Assembly (NCBI RefSeq): GCF_041321095.1
Contig: NZ_JBGGWE010000002.1
Location: 1 to 64,000 of the forward strand
Origin: Fibrella arboris
GTDB lineage: Bacteria; Bacteroidota; Bacteroidia; Cytophagales; Spirosomataceae
Reading direction: 5' to 3'
Length of the DNA: 64,000 nucleotides
Below, piece after piece: positions 17,568 to 27,260 of this stretch; position 1 is the first letter of the stretch, and each line of letters begins with the position of its first letter. A program made the position numbers and the translations under genes. The notes beneath the pieces are model-generated. The model was not told where the DNA came from, did not search any database, and saw only the letters and a list, made by a program, of their open reading frames with translations.

Positions 17568-19406
17568 ATGAAAAATCCTTACGTGGCATTACTCCACACC
17601 GCGTGGCAGTATGCTCGTAACCAACGGGGCCGCTACCTGGGCGTATATCTCCTGTTTATCTGTGCCAACCTGGTGGGTGCAGCACATCCGCTTCTCTTCG
17701 GCTGGTTTGTCGACCGCATTCAGCGTGATGCCGGGTCTGTACTGCCTGTTACTCTTCAGTTCGGGGGCTTGTTTATCGGTCTCAAGCTCCTGGAGTGGGC
17801 CTTTCACGGACCCGCCCGCGTCATGGAACGGCAACTGGCCTTCGATGTCAGTCGAAACTTTCTGCAGACGCTTTATCAGCAAACATTACGCCTGCCCGTT
17901 GCCTGGCACAAGCAAAATCATAGCGGGGCCACGATCAACCGGCTGAACAAAGCGTATGTAGCCCTGAAATCGTTTTTTCAGAATGGATTTACCTACCTAC
18001 ACGTGGTGGCCAAATTCACACTGTCGTTCGGGGCCATGCTTTATTTCGCCCCCCTCTATGGCAGCATCGGCCTGGTATTGGGCGCTTTTACGGTCTGGAT
18101 CATCCGGCGGTTCGATAAGCCGTTTGTGCAGGCGCTGGAAGAAACCAATGAACGGGAGCACCACCTGGCCTCGTCGCTTTTCGATAGCCTGTCGAATATC
18201 GTGACGGTGATCACGCTTCGGCTGGAAGGACGCATGGAAGAACGGCTACTCGACAAAGTATCGGCTATTCGTGTTCCGTTTCGCCGCGAAATCAGGATCA
18301 ACGAATGGAAATGGTTTGTGGCCACGATGATGATTGCGATTGTGTACATCGTGATCACGGTTGGGTACGTTCACGAACACCACGTACCTGGCTCGGTCTT
18401 TTATGTGGGCGGGCTGGTCACGTTGCTCGGATACGTCAACCAGTTCACCAGTGTCTTCAGTGATGTGGCCTGGCAGTATACCCAGATCGTGCAGTACAAC
18501 ACCGACGTGCAAACTGCCGCGACTATCGGGGAAACCTTTCGGCAGCACCGGGGCCTGGCTGCCAGCGAAGAACTGACCTTGCCAAGAAACTGGCAATCGC
18601 TGTCAATTGAGCGCCTGTCGTTTGTTCATTCGGGCAGTAACGTACCTATCGACGACGCTGCCATACCTACAGAAGCCCGTCGGCCCGCCTCGTTAACGAA
18701 CCTGACGTTGCAACTGAAACGCGGAAAACGAATTGCATTGATTGGCGAAAGTGGTTCAGGCAAAAGTACGCTGCTCACCCTGCTGCGCGGATTGTATCCG
18801 CCAACGGCGGGTGCCCGGCTGAGCGTGGACGGTGATGAGTCCGTCGATTGGTCGGCCATAGGGTCCACCGTCACCCTCTTCCCGCAGGAGCCAGAGATTT
18901 TCGAGAACACAGTCGCCTATAACATTACACTGGGTTTGCCTTTTCCGCAGCACGAGGTCGACGAAGTGTGCCGACTGGCCTATTTTGCCGATGTAGCCCG
19001 GTATCTGCCAAACGGACTGGAAACGCCCATTCAGGAAAAAGGCGTGAACCTGTCGGGCGGGCAGAAACAACGTCTGGCCCTGGCGCGTGGTATTCTGGCC
19101 GCCCGGGAGAGCGACATCGTGTTGATGGATGAACCCACCAGCAGTGTTGACCCCAAAACAGAATACCACATTTACCACAACCTGCTGGGTGCTTTCGCGG
19201 ATAAGGTCGTTGTGTCGTCGTTACACCGGCTTCATCTACTGCCCATGTTCGATTATATCTACATCATGCGGGAGGGCGCCATGGTCGATGAAGGTACGTT
19301 CGTTGAACTTCGGCAACGTTCGCTGATTTTCAAGGAAATGTGGCTTCACCAGGCCGATTCGGTGAATCGGGTTAGGGAAGAGGCAACGGTAACGGTCAGC
19401 GTCTGA
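17568..19406 (+). CDS. ABC exporter, fused membrane and ATPase domains
   Basis: 612 residues. The N-terminal half has about six membrane helices (for example RGRYLGVYLLFICANLVGA, MMIAIVYIVITVGYV). The ATPase half has Walker A GESGSGKST at 393-401, the signature LSGGQKQRLALARG at about 485, Walker B IVLMDEPTSS at about 508, and a switch histidine in SSLHRLHLL. It works as a dimer in the inner membrane and exports lipid-like, peptide or drug substrates; the substrate cannot be told from the sequence. A segment of about 20 residues rich in Pro/Ala is inserted before Walker A (about 355-375), which is unusual for MsbA-type proteins. Confidence 0.9.
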   Translation: MKNPYVALLHTAWQYARNQRGRYLGVYLLFICANLVGAAHPLLFGWFVDRIQRDAGSVLPVTLQFGGLFIGLKLLEWAFHGPARVMERQLAFDVSRNFLQTLYQQTLRLPVAWHKQNHSGATINRLNKAYVALKSFFQNGFTYLHVVAKFTLSFGAMLYFAPLYGSIGLVLGAFTVWIIRRFDKPFVQALEETNEREHHLASSLFDSLSNIVTVITLRLEGRMEERLLDKVSAIRVPFRREIRINEWKWFVATMMIAIVYIVITVGYVHEHHVPGSVFYVGGLVTLLGYVNQFTSVFSDVAWQYTQIVQYNTDVQTAATIGETFRQHRGLAASEELTLPRNWQSLSIERLSFVHSGSNVPIDDAAIPTEARRPASLTNLTLQLKRGKRIALIGESGSGKSTLLTLLRGLYPPTAGARLSVDGDESVDWSAIGSTVTLFPQEPEIFENTVAYNITLGLPFPQHEVDEVCRLAYFADVARYLPNGLETPIQEKGVNLSGGQKQRLALARGILAARESDIVLMDEPTSSVDPKTEYHIYHNLLGAFADKVVVSSLHRLHLLPMFDYIYIMREGAMVDEGTFVELRQRSLIFKEMWLHQADSVNRVREEATVTVSV

Positions 19407-19419
19407 CAAAAGCAGCTGG

Positions 19420-20337
19420 TTAACTGTACCACTTGCCTTCGGCAATGAGCTGGGTACGTCCGCCCACCAGAATCCGGTATTGCCCTTCCTGTCTGTCTCC
19501 TTTCAGGTAGATATACGACGGGCGGCCCAGTTGAAAGCCCTGCTCAATGGTGGCCGTTACTGATTGGCGCTGGTGTAACAGTAGATAAGCCAGCAGGCAG
19601 CCATTGGCGCTTCCAGTCGCGGCATCTTCAGCTACATGACCGTTTTCCAGTAAGAGCATCCGGGTTGAAAAACTGTTGTCGGCTTCGTACGTTTCGGGAG
19701 TGACAAAAAACAGGGAGGTCGAATGGCCTGTGCTACTGTTGGTCCGGTACTTTTTTCGCTTATACAGAAAGGCCTGAAATGCATCGTAGGTCAGCGAGAG
19801 GGTTTGCAAGGCGGCCAGGCTTTTCAGTGGAATAATGATGTAAGGGAGTCCCGTGCTGATCTCCTGAATGGGTAAGGCCCGGTCGAGTTGGCCAGGATCG
19901 ATACCCAGTTCGCTGGCCACCTCATCGGGGTTGAACAGGTCGCGAAACTCCGGTTGGGCCTGCTGCATGAACAGGATACTGTCCGACAGGGAATTCGGGT
20001 CAATGATGGTGATCGGGATGTCGGCGTGGGCCAACTGCAACACCAGCCTGTCGGGTACGTTGGGTACTAGAAAACGGGCGATGATATACGCCGTACCAAG
20101 GGAAGGATGACCGGCAAAGGGGACCTCGTGTTCAGGGGTGAAGATGCGTACGCCAAACTGCTGATTATTCTGATTTGTCCGAATGAACGTTGTCTCGGCA
20201 AAGTTGATTTCTCTGGCGATCTGCTGCATTTTCCCGTCCGATAAGCGCTGGTCGAAGTCAACGAAAACCGCGAGTTGATTTCCCTGATACTGTTCTGTTG
20301 CAAAGACATCGACGATGTAGTAAGGAATGCCGCTCAT
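19420..20337 (-). CDS. PhzF family isomerase-like protein
   Basis: 305 residues from the ATG at 20337 (MSGIPYYIVDVFATEQYQGN), matching the PhzF fold start. Motifs: NFAETTFI with the catalytic glutamate (about 47), VPFAGHPSLGTAYII (about 68-82) and VAEDAATGSANGCLLAY (about 220). The family includes the phenazine enzyme PhzF and many epimerases or isomerases of unknown substrate. Upstream in-frame sequence to 20415 was excluded because it translates a run of nine C and terminator sequence. That C9 tract ends 7 nt before the ATG and could make expression phase-variable. It converges with the ABC exporter. Confidence 0.88.
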   Translation of the reverse strand: MSGIPYYIVDVFATEQYQGNQLAVFVDFDQRLSDGKMQQIAREINFAETTFIRTNQNNQQFGVRIFTPEHEVPFAGHPSLGTAYIIARFLVPNVPDRLVLQLAHADIPITIIDPNSLSDSILFMQQAQPEFRDLFNPDEVASELGIDPGQLDRALPIQEISTGLPYIIIPLKSLAALQTLSLTYDAFQAFLYKRKKYRTNSSTGHSTSLFFVTPETYEADNSFSTRMLLLENGHVAEDAATGSANGCLLAYLLLHQRQSVTATIEQGFQLGRPSYIYLKGDRQEGQYRILVGGRTQLIAEGKWYS

Positions 20338-20341
20338 AAAA

Positions 20342-20350
20342 GGGGGGGGG
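20342..20350. repeat. nine-G homopolymer before the PhzF gene start
   Basis: Nine consecutive G on the plus strand (nine C in gene orientation), ending 4 nt upstream of the ATG codon. Tracts like this slip during replication. Here one could change the spacing between promoter or ribosome landing site and start codon. Confidence 0.7.
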
Positions 20351-20392
20351 AAGGAACTGGGTGACTGGCAATTAGGCGGAAGCTCGCCACCT

Positions 20393-20432
20393 AAAAAAGG
20401 CGGCCCCGCCTTCATAAGAAAGCGAGGCCGCC
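20393..20432 (-). terminator. intrinsic terminator of the pyrophosphatase gene
   Basis: On the minus strand AGGCGGCC...GGCCGCCT form a GC-rich stem of about 12 bp followed by six T. It lies about 20 nt after the hppA stop. Confidence 0.8.
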
Positions 20433-20453
20433 TGGATACAAGTTCAGTAACGT

Positions 20454-23144
20454 CTATTTTTTCGTAACCCGAATGGAGATACGGCGATTCTTAGCGCGAC
20501 CTTCTTCGGTATCATTCGAAGCCACCGGATGTTCTTGCCCATAGCCTTCTGCTTCTAATCTACTAGTGGCAATACCGAGTGCTACCAGTTCATTTTTTAC
20601 TGAATGAGCGCGGTTGCCCGAAAGTTTGAGGTTCGCATCGGCATTGCCTGTGTTGTCAGTGTAGCCACCCAGCTTAATGGTAACGTTTGGGTAGGCTTTC
20701 AACACTTCGGCAATGTTTGACAGTTGCTCCTGCGATTCGGGTTTCAACGTAGCCTTACCCGTTTCAAACGTCAGCCGGTCGAAATCGAACCAGGTGGTCT
20801 TGTCAACAGGTTTGTCTGATTTGATAAACGAAACCAGGTTTGCTTCTACACCCGTGGCGTTCACACCTTTCAGCGATACGGCACCCAGGTTGATGTCGAT
20901 AGGCGTGAACTCGCGGTTAGGCGTGCTGACGTCCTTGTTATCGGCCGCGGTTGACTCTTCCAACGGCACCTCGGTACCCGCCGCTGTTTTTCCTTCTTTG
21001 TTGAAGCCAGGTACGTCTGCTGATTTGATCGCGATATAAGGAGCAATGACCAGCGATACGATCGACATCAGCTTGATCAGGATATTCATCGATGGGCCAG
21101 ACGTGTCCTTGAAAGGGTCACCAACCGTGTCGCCCGTTACGGAGGCTTTGTGTGGCTCCGACTTTTTGTAGTACATCTCACCGTTGATCAGCACCCCTTT
21201 CTCGAATGATTTCTTGGCGTTATCCCAGGCACCACCGGCGTTGTTCATGAATATACCCATCAACACGCCTGATACGGTTACCCCAGCCAGCAGGCCACCC
21301 AGTACCTCAGGCCCGAAAATAAAGCCAACGATAATGGGTACTGAAAGCGCGATGGCGCCGGGCAGGATCATTTCACGAATCGAAGCCTGGGTCGAGATCG
21401 CCACGCATTTTTCATACTCGGGCTTGCCAGTACCTTCCATAATGCCCGGAATGTCGCGGAATTGGCGACGGACCTCTTCAACCATCGACATGGCGGCGCG
21501 ACCTACGGCGGCAATCGCCAGTGACGAGAAGATGAACGGAATCATGGCCCCCACAAACAGCCCCGACAGGACGTCGGCTTTGTAGATATCGATGGCAGAA
21601 ATGCCGGAAATACCCACAAAAGCGGCAAACAGGGCCAGGGCCGTCAGGGCCGCCGAAGCAATAGCAAAGCCTTTTCCGGTAGCGGCGGTGGTGTTACCCA
21701 CAGCATCCAGAATGTCGGTCCGACCGCGAACTTCTTCGGGCAGGTAGCTCATTTCGGCAATACCGCCGGCGTTATCAGCAATGGGGCCAAAGGCGTCGAT
21801 GGCGAGCTGCATGGCAGTGGTGGCCATCATACCGGCGGCTGAGATAGCTACCCCATAAAGACCGGCAAAATGATACGACGTATAAATGCCCGCGGCCAGC
21901 ACAAGGATGGGCAGCACTGTTGATTCCATCCCCACGGCCAGCCCGCCAATGATGTTGGTAGCTGCCCCCGTTGCCGATTGACGGATGATTGACATGACCG
22001 GCCGACGACCCATTGCCGTATAATACTCGGTGATGGTCGACATCAGTGCGCCAACGACCAGTCCGGTCACAATGGCGTAGAACACATCCAGGCGGTCGAA
22101 TTCAACACCGCGAATTTCTAACGTACCGGTGGGCAACACGGCATTTACCAGAAAATACGAAGCCACAACCGTAAGAATGATCGAGCCCCAGTTGCCCAGG
22201 TTCAGCGCGCCCTGAACGTTTCCGTTATCGTCTTTTACCCGAACGAGATAACAGGCCAGGATGGAGAAAATCAGACCCATACCGGCAATCAGAACGGGGA
22301 GCACAATAGGAGCGTGGCCAACAATATTGCTGGCTTCTGGAATCCGAATTTCGCGGCCCAGTACCATGGTCGCCAGAATAGTGGCTACGTACGAGCCAAA
22401 GAGATCGGCGCCCATACCAGCTACGTCACCGACGTTATCGCCCACGTTGTCGGCAATGGTAGCGGGGTTGCGTGGGTCGTCTTCCGGAATGCCGGCCTCC
22501 ACTTTACCAACGAGGTCAGCCCCCACGTCGGCGGCTTTGGTGTAGATACCGCCCGCCACCCGGGCAAAGAGCGCAATTGATTCGGCACCCAGCGAGAAAC
22601 CGGCCAGTACTTCCAGTGCCCGTTCCATAGGCACGCCGTTTACATCGCCGAAACTGCCTCCTGAGTTGGCAACGAAGTAGTTATAGAGTAAAATAAAGAG
22701 TACGCTCAGACCCAGTACGGCCAGGCCAGCCACACCGATACCCATCACCGATCCACCCGTAAACGATACGTCGAGGGCGCGGGTGAGGCTGGTACGGGCC
22801 GCATGGGCTGTACGGACGTTAGCTTTGGTGGCTACTTTCATGCCGATGTAGCCGGCAAAAGCCGAGGTGAATGCACCAATGGCAAAGGCCACACCGATAA
22901 ACCAATGTGAGTTTTCGACCTGCGACCCCGCGAAGGCCAGCACTGCGGCTACGATCACTCCAAAGATGATCAATACCCGCCATTCTGCTTTCAGGAACGC
23001 AATGGCTCCATCGGCAATGTAACCGGCAATCTCCTGCATGCGTGCATCGCCAGCTTCCTGCCGGTTTACCCAACTAAATTTGGCGATCATCACCACCAGC
23101 CCCACTAAACCTAGCAGCGGTACGATGTAAAGACTATTATTCAT
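20454..23144 (-). CDS. hppA: membrane-bound ion-pumping pyrophosphatase fused to an OmpA-like domain
   Basis: 896 residues, against about 660-770 for ordinary membrane pyrophosphatases. Residues 1 to about 720 are the pump: many membrane helices, the catalytic loop DDPRNPATIADNVGDNVGD (about 227-245), and GNTTAATGKG, where Ala instead of Lys points to the potassium-dependent subclass. It hydrolyses pyrophosphate and pumps H+ or Na+. The last 110 residues are an OmpA-type peptidoglycan-binding domain: FDFDRLTFETGKATL, GGYTDNTG and NLKLSGNRAHSV, the last two carrying the usual Asp and Arg. A spacer rich in Thr/Glu/Asp joins them. Both termini of these pumps face the periplasm, so the extra domain is on the correct side to bind the cell wall. 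Confidence 0.93.
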   Translation of the reverse strand: MNNSLYIVPLLGLVGLVVMIAKFSWVNRQEAGDARMQEIAGYIADGAIAFLKAEWRVLIIFGVIVAAVLAFAGSQVENSHWFIGVAFAIGAFTSAFAGYIGMKVATKANVRTAHAARTSLTRALDVSFTGGSVMGIGVAGLAVLGLSVLFILLYNYFVANSGGSFGDVNGVPMERALEVLAGFSLGAESIALFARVAGGIYTKAADVGADLVGKVEAGIPEDDPRNPATIADNVGDNVGDVAGMGADLFGSYVATILATMVLGREIRIPEASNIVGHAPIVLPVLIAGMGLIFSILACYLVRVKDDNGNVQGALNLGNWGSIILTVVASYFLVNAVLPTGTLEIRGVEFDRLDVFYAIVTGLVVGALMSTITEYYTAMGRRPVMSIIRQSATGAATNIIGGLAVGMESTVLPILVLAAGIYTSYHFAGLYGVAISAAGMMATTAMQLAIDAFGPIADNAGGIAEMSYLPEEVRGRTDILDAVGNTTAATGKGFAIASAALTALALFAAFVGISGISAIDIYKADVLSGLFVGAMIPFIFSSLAIAAVGRAAMSMVEEVRRQFRDIPGIMEGTGKPEYEKCVAISTQASIREMILPGAIALSVPIIVGFIFGPEVLGGLLAGVTVSGVLMGIFMNNAGGAWDNAKKSFEKGVLINGEMYYKKSEPHKASVTGDTVGDPFKDTSGPSMNILIKLMSIVSLVIAPYIAIKSADVPGFNKEGKTAAGTEVPLEESTAADNKDVSTPNREFTPIDINLGAVSLKGVNATGVEANLVSFIKSDKPVDKTTWFDFDRLTFETGKATLKPESQEQLSNIAEVLKAYPNVTIKLGGYTDNTGNADANLKLSGNRAHSVKNELVALGIATSRLEAEGYGQEHPVASNDTEEGRAKNRRISIRVTKK

Positions 23145-23176
23145 ATTTGACTAAGAAAAGGTTGTTTGAATGGGCG

Positions 23177-23184
23177 CAAAGATA
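23177..23184 (-). promoter_or_regulatory. -7 element TATCTTTG upstream of hppA
   Basis: A perfect TAnnTTTG match on the minus strand, about 33 nt before the hppA ATG at 23144. Confidence 0.55.
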
Positions 23185-23222
23185 GAATTTGCCGTAGCAT
23201 ATACACGGTTAATGAGCCTCAA

Positions 23223-23258
23223 TTTTGACTTTTAACAGGGTTATTTAGTTTATTTTTG
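23223..23258 (+). promoter_or_regulatory. putative promoter of the amidase gene (TTTTG-N23-TATTTTTG)
   Basis: TTG at 23225-23227 and TATTTTTG at 23251-23258, 23 nt apart. This is within the spacing range reported for Bacteroidota promoters. It lies about 78 nt before the amidase ATG and is divergent from the hppA promoter. Confidence 0.5.
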
Positions 23259-23335
23259 ATATAAATCATGCGTTTTTGATGCCTTCGAGTGCCCCATTTC
23301 GTGTAAAATCCACGCTAGCAGCCTGACTATCACCG

Positions 23336-24598
23336 ATGAAGCCTCGTTTCTTCCTTCTTTTGCTGCTACTGACCGCCTCGGCGATGGCACAGACCCGGCG
23401 CCAGGCTGATGGCCGGGAGCTGGTGGTTCACTCGAATAAGGCGTACCGGCTCACTGTCGATCAGCCCTATACAAGTGCGTTGATCGCTTACCCGACCGGC
23501 GAAACCCTACAGGGAACGTACCTGGTTGTGGCGGGCGATACACTGCCCCTACAGGCTGACCCCCATGCCGGGGCTGGAAAGCCAATGTCGGCACTTGTTG
23601 TGTTCCGGCAGCCGGTGACGCAGTTGACCTTACAGACAGGTACGTTAGCGGGGGCAGTCTTGCTTCAGTTGTTCTATGCTCCACCGCTGCCGGCCGGGTA
23701 CGTTCAGGCGCAGGTGTCCGCTTTGGCGCGCCAGGGTAGCGAGTGCGTAAAGCCGGCTGTTATCCCCGCATCGGTATGGCGTGCGGGCCTGACGCCCCCC
23801 AAGGAATTGCCGGTTCAGACAAAGGTGCAGTTCATCGTTGTCCATCATTCAGTTACCAGCAATACGGCAACCGACCAGGTAGAAGAGGTGCGTAATATTT
23901 ACTTGCTGCACACCCTTTCCAACGGCTGGAATGATATTGGCTACAACTTCCTGATCGGGCGCGATGGGGTCATTTACGAAGGCCGGGATGGACAGGGAAT
24001 GATGGATGGCGATAATGTGCTGGGGGCTCATTTCTGCGCTCAGAACTCAGGAACGATGGGTATTTGCCTGCTGGGCAATTTCAACGAGGCGCAACCTGGC
24101 TCATCCGCTATCGCATCGCTTGCCAAACTGATTGGCTGGAAATTAAAAAAAGAAGGCCTGCAGCCGATTGGTATGGCCTTTCATCCAGGGTCGGCCAAAC
24201 AACTGGATGTTATTTCCGGGCACCGCGATGGGGTCTGCACGACAGAATGCCCCGGCAATAATCTGTACGCTGCCTTGCCTGCCATCCGGCAGGAAGTTGG
24301 CCAGGTGTGCTCCTTTGAACCAACGCCATTGGCTACGGGATCGTCAGACGTTGACTGGGTGGTTTACCCTAATCCATCGCGGGCCATGTTCCAGGTGCGG
24401 TACCGGAGCAACGACCCCTTTCAGGTACGTTTCGACCTGTTCGATCTGCTCGGTAACCACTGGCCTGTACGGACGACCTATCTGGGAGCCGATACGTGGC
24501 AGGTTGCCTCGGAATCACTGCCGACGGGCCTTTTTTTTCTGCGGTATACAGATGGGCCAGCATCGGCCGTAAAGCAGATATGGCATAGTCGGGAGTGA
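23336..24598 (+). CDS. secreted N-acetylmuramoyl-L-alanine amidase with T9SS sorting domain
   Basis: 420 residues. Signal peptide MKPRFFLLLLLLTASAMAQ. A beta-rich N-terminal region (about 20-145) is followed by an Amidase_2/PGRP domain at about 155-315, with zinc ligands suggested by FIVVHHSVTSN, SGHRDGVCTTECPG and the intervening GAHFCAQNSGTMGICLLG. The last 80 residues, beginning WVVYPNPSRAMFQV, are a type A C-terminal sorting domain (YPNP start, FDLFDLLGN core). The protein should be exported by Sec and then secreted by the type IX system. It would cut the amide bond between muramic acid and the stem peptide, probably of other bacteria or during wall turnover. Confidence 0.92.
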   Translation: MKPRFFLLLLLLTASAMAQTRRQADGRELVVHSNKAYRLTVDQPYTSALIAYPTGETLQGTYLVVAGDTLPLQADPHAGAGKPMSALVVFRQPVTQLTLQTGTLAGAVLLQLFYAPPLPAGYVQAQVSALARQGSECVKPAVIPASVWRAGLTPPKELPVQTKVQFIVVHHSVTSNTATDQVEEVRNIYLLHTLSNGWNDIGYNFLIGRDGVIYEGRDGQGMMDGDNVLGAHFCAQNSGTMGICLLGNFNEAQPGSSAIASLAKLIGWKLKKEGLQPIGMAFHPGSAKQLDVISGHRDGVCTTECPGNNLYAALPAIRQEVGQVCSFEPTPLATGSSDVDWVVYPNPSRAMFQVRYRSNDPFQVRFDLFDLLGNHWPVRTTYLGADTWQVASESLPTGLFFLRYTDGPASAVKQIWHSRE

Positions 24599-24657
24599 AA
24601 AAATGAGGCAAAACTGGTTAAACAGGCGGGTAGTGAACGCCTGCCCTGGCAAACGGG

Positions 24658-24689
24658 TTGACGGTGTATCGAACAAACTGCTTAATTTG
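24658..24689 (+). promoter_or_regulatory. putative promoter TTG-N21-TTAATTTG
   Basis: TTG at 24658-24660 and TTAATTTG at 24682-24689, one mismatch to TAnnTTTG, about 28 nt before the GTG start at 24717. Confidence 0.35.
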
Positions 24690-24716
24690 TTCTGAAACCC
24701 CATTGTCATTCATCCT

Positions 24717-27248
24717 GTGAGATCGATCTATCTACTGCTATTAACGGCTATAACCAGCTGGATTTCCCTTGTTTCCTATGCGCAGGTGCCGTTTGGAAAG
24801 CCCCGAACAGCCACTCCCGGTGATATTCAACTCGGCATTCGTCGGCTAAATGTGCTGGGCAGTGTGCTCTACATTGCGGCGCACCCCGACGATGAAAACA
24901 CGCTGATGTTAACGTACCTGCACAATGAGCGCAATTTGCGTACGGCCTACCTGTCATTGACCAGAGGCGATGGCGGGCAGAATTTGATCGGGGCTGAGCA
25001 GGGCGAATATATCGGGGTTATCCGGACGCAGGAGCTATTGGCCGCCCGCCGGATCGATGGGCCGGAGCAACTGTTTAGCCGGGCCTACGATTTTGGCTTT
25101 TCCAAATCCACCGATGAAGCGGTGAAGGTCTGGGGGCGCGATCAGGTATTGAGCGATATTGTCTACCTGATCCGCAAGTTCCAGCCCGATGTGATCATAA
25201 CCCGTTTTCCCCCCGACAGTCGGGCGGGGCATGGGCACCACTCCGCATCGGGTTTTCTGGCCGAAGAAGCCTTTAAACTGTCGAATGATCCGACAGTGTA
25301 TCCAGAGCAACTGAAGCTGGTGAAGCCCTGGCAGGCTCGGCGGCTGTTCTGGAATGCGTTTATTCCCGGTCAGTTCGCCAGTAATAACCGCCCCAGCGAG
25401 GCCGGTACGATCATCGGCGTCGAGACCGGGCTGTATAATCCACTGCTGGGAAAATCGTATGGTGAACTGGCTGCCGAAAGCCGTAGCCAGCACAAGAGCC
25501 AGGGATTTGGGGTGGCGGCCAACCGGGGTAACAAAATTGATTATCTGCTGCTGAAAGAAGGCGATAAGCCCCAGAGCGACCTCATGGAGGGCATTGATAT
25601 GACTTGGAACCGGGTTCCTAACAGCGAGCGCATCCAGGAGCAGGTGTATAAATTGACCAGTCAGTTCAACGCGGCCCAGCCTGCCGCCAGCGTTCCCGCA
25701 TTGGTGGCGCTTCACCGCGAAATCAGTCAGCTCGACATGAGTCAGGTGTTTGTCCGTACCAAACTGGCCGAGGTAGAAACGTTGATTCAGCAATGCCTGG
25801 GGTTAGTGTTTGAAGCGCTCCCGGCCGACTATGCCGCTACGCCAGGGGGGCAGGTTGACCTCCGGCTGAATGCAATCAACCGCGTCAACTCGCCGGTGAA
25901 GCTGACAAAAATTCGGTTGCCCCAGCTCAATCGGGACACTACCCTGAGCCTTGTGATGAAGCCTAACGAACAACTCGTTATTCCCCTATCGGCCAAACTC
26001 CCAGCCAGTCTGCATTATTCCCAACCCTACTGGCTGGAGAAGCCGCAGCAGAAAGGCCTGTTCACGGTCACGGACCAACAGCTGATCGGCTTACCCGAAA
26101 ATCCACCCCAACTGACGGCTGAGTTCACGGTCGACATCGATGGCCTGTCATTCACCTACACAAAGCCCTGGCTATACAAATACACGGATCCCGTTGCCGG
26201 CGAATTGTACCGATCGTTTGACGTGCGGCCCGATGTAACTGTTAACCTGACCGAGCGCGTCTACGCCTTCGCCGACAACGTACCCAAGACGGTCGATGTC
26301 GTTGTTAAAGCGAATCGCGCCGGGGTAAAAGGGTCCGTTAGCCTCGACCTGCCAACGGGTTGGCGGGCTACACCATCGGCCGAATCGTTTAGCCTGAACG
26401 ACAAGTTACAGGAGCAGCGCGTCACGTTTACGTTATCTCCGGGTAACAGTAATGCCGCTACTGGTAAACTAAAAGCCGTTGCCACGGTAAACGGAAGCCG
26501 ATTCACCAATAGCATCCGCACCGTCGACTATCCGCACATTCCACCACAGACACTCTTCCCGGTCGCTGAGGCTACGGTTGAACGGCTAAATGTGATCGTG
26601 AAGGCCAAACAGGTTGGCTACATTGCCGGTGCGGGCGACGAAGTGCCTGCCGCCCTGCGCCAGATGGGCTGCACCGTCTCACTCCTCGACGAAGCTGAAT
26701 TAGGGAAAGATCTCTCCCGTTTCGACGCCATCGTGGTTGGTATCCGTGCCTACAACACGGAAGAATACCTGAAAAGCACACAGGAGAAACTGATGGACTA
26801 CGTTAAAAAAGGTGGGACAATGGTGGTGCAGTACGTAACGCCGGGGAACGCCGTTTTACAGTCGGGCATGAAGGTGAATCAGATTGGCCCGTTCCCCTTC
26901 GCGGTTGGTCGTGACCGGGTGACCGAAGAAGATGCGGCCATCACGCTGCTGAATCCAAGTCAGTTTTTGCTGAATAAGCCCAATAAGATTACCGAAGAGG
27001 ATTTTAAAGGCTGGGTGCAGGAGCGGGGGCTTTACTTCGCCCAGGACTATGGCCAAGCCTACGAATCGCTGTTCTCGATGAACGATGCCGGCGAAGCCCC
27101 CAAGCTCGGCAGCCTGATCTACACGGCTTATGGCAAAGGCCATTTCATCTACACAGGCCTGGCCTTTTTCCGTCAACTGCCCAATGGGGTTCCCGGAGCC
27201 TATCGCTTATTTGCTAATCTGATCTCGGCCAGCGCAACGAATAAATAA
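24717..27248 (+). CDS. large secreted PIG-L/LmbE-type deacetylase
   Basis: 843 residues with a GTG start and a signal peptide (SIYLLLLTAITSWISLVSYA). The PIG-L domain (about 35-290) has the zinc motif AHPDDE at 55-60 and GHGHHSASG at about 170. This family deacetylates N-acetylglucosamine-containing molecules. Two beta-rich regions follow (about 370-620, Ig/NEW-like). The final part, from about 640, has a class I glutamine-amidotransferase-like pattern (DAIVVGIRAYNTEEYL, GGTMVVQYVTPGN). This long architecture is common in Bacteroidota, with no defined substrate. A secreted glycan deacetylase is a fair inference. A 21-bp hairpin follows 12 nt after the stop. Confidence 0.88.
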   Translation: MRSIYLLLLTAITSWISLVSYAQVPFGKPRTATPGDIQLGIRRLNVLGSVLYIAAHPDDENTLMLTYLHNERNLRTAYLSLTRGDGGQNLIGAEQGEYIGVIRTQELLAARRIDGPEQLFSRAYDFGFSKSTDEAVKVWGRDQVLSDIVYLIRKFQPDVIITRFPPDSRAGHGHHSASGFLAEEAFKLSNDPTVYPEQLKLVKPWQARRLFWNAFIPGQFASNNRPSEAGTIIGVETGLYNPLLGKSYGELAAESRSQHKSQGFGVAANRGNKIDYLLLKEGDKPQSDLMEGIDMTWNRVPNSERIQEQVYKLTSQFNAAQPAASVPALVALHREISQLDMSQVFVRTKLAEVETLIQQCLGLVFEALPADYAATPGGQVDLRLNAINRVNSPVKLTKIRLPQLNRDTTLSLVMKPNEQLVIPLSAKLPASLHYSQPYWLEKPQQKGLFTVTDQQLIGLPENPPQLTAEFTVDIDGLSFTYTKPWLYKYTDPVAGELYRSFDVRPDVTVNLTERVYAFADNVPKTVDVVVKANRAGVKGSVSLDLPTGWRATPSAESFSLNDKLQEQRVTFTLSPGNSNAATGKLKAVATVNGSRFTNSIRTVDYPHIPPQTLFPVAEATVERLNVIVKAKQVGYIAGAGDEVPAALRQMGCTVSLLDEAELGKDLSRFDAIVVGIRAYNTEEYLKSTQEKLMDYVKKGGTMVVQYVTPGNAVLQSGMKVNQIGPFPFAVGRDRVTEEDAAITLLNPSQFLLNKPNKITEEDFKGWVQERGLYFAQDYGQAYESLFSMNDAGEAPKLGSLIYTAYGKGHFIYTGLAFFRQLPNGVPGAYRLFANLISASATNK

Positions 27249-27260
27249 AGACGAATCAAT

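Noticed and set aside
25035..25793. 252-codon antisense frame inside the PIG-L gene
   Set aside because: It overlaps the conserved deacetylase domain and has no recognisable domain of its own.
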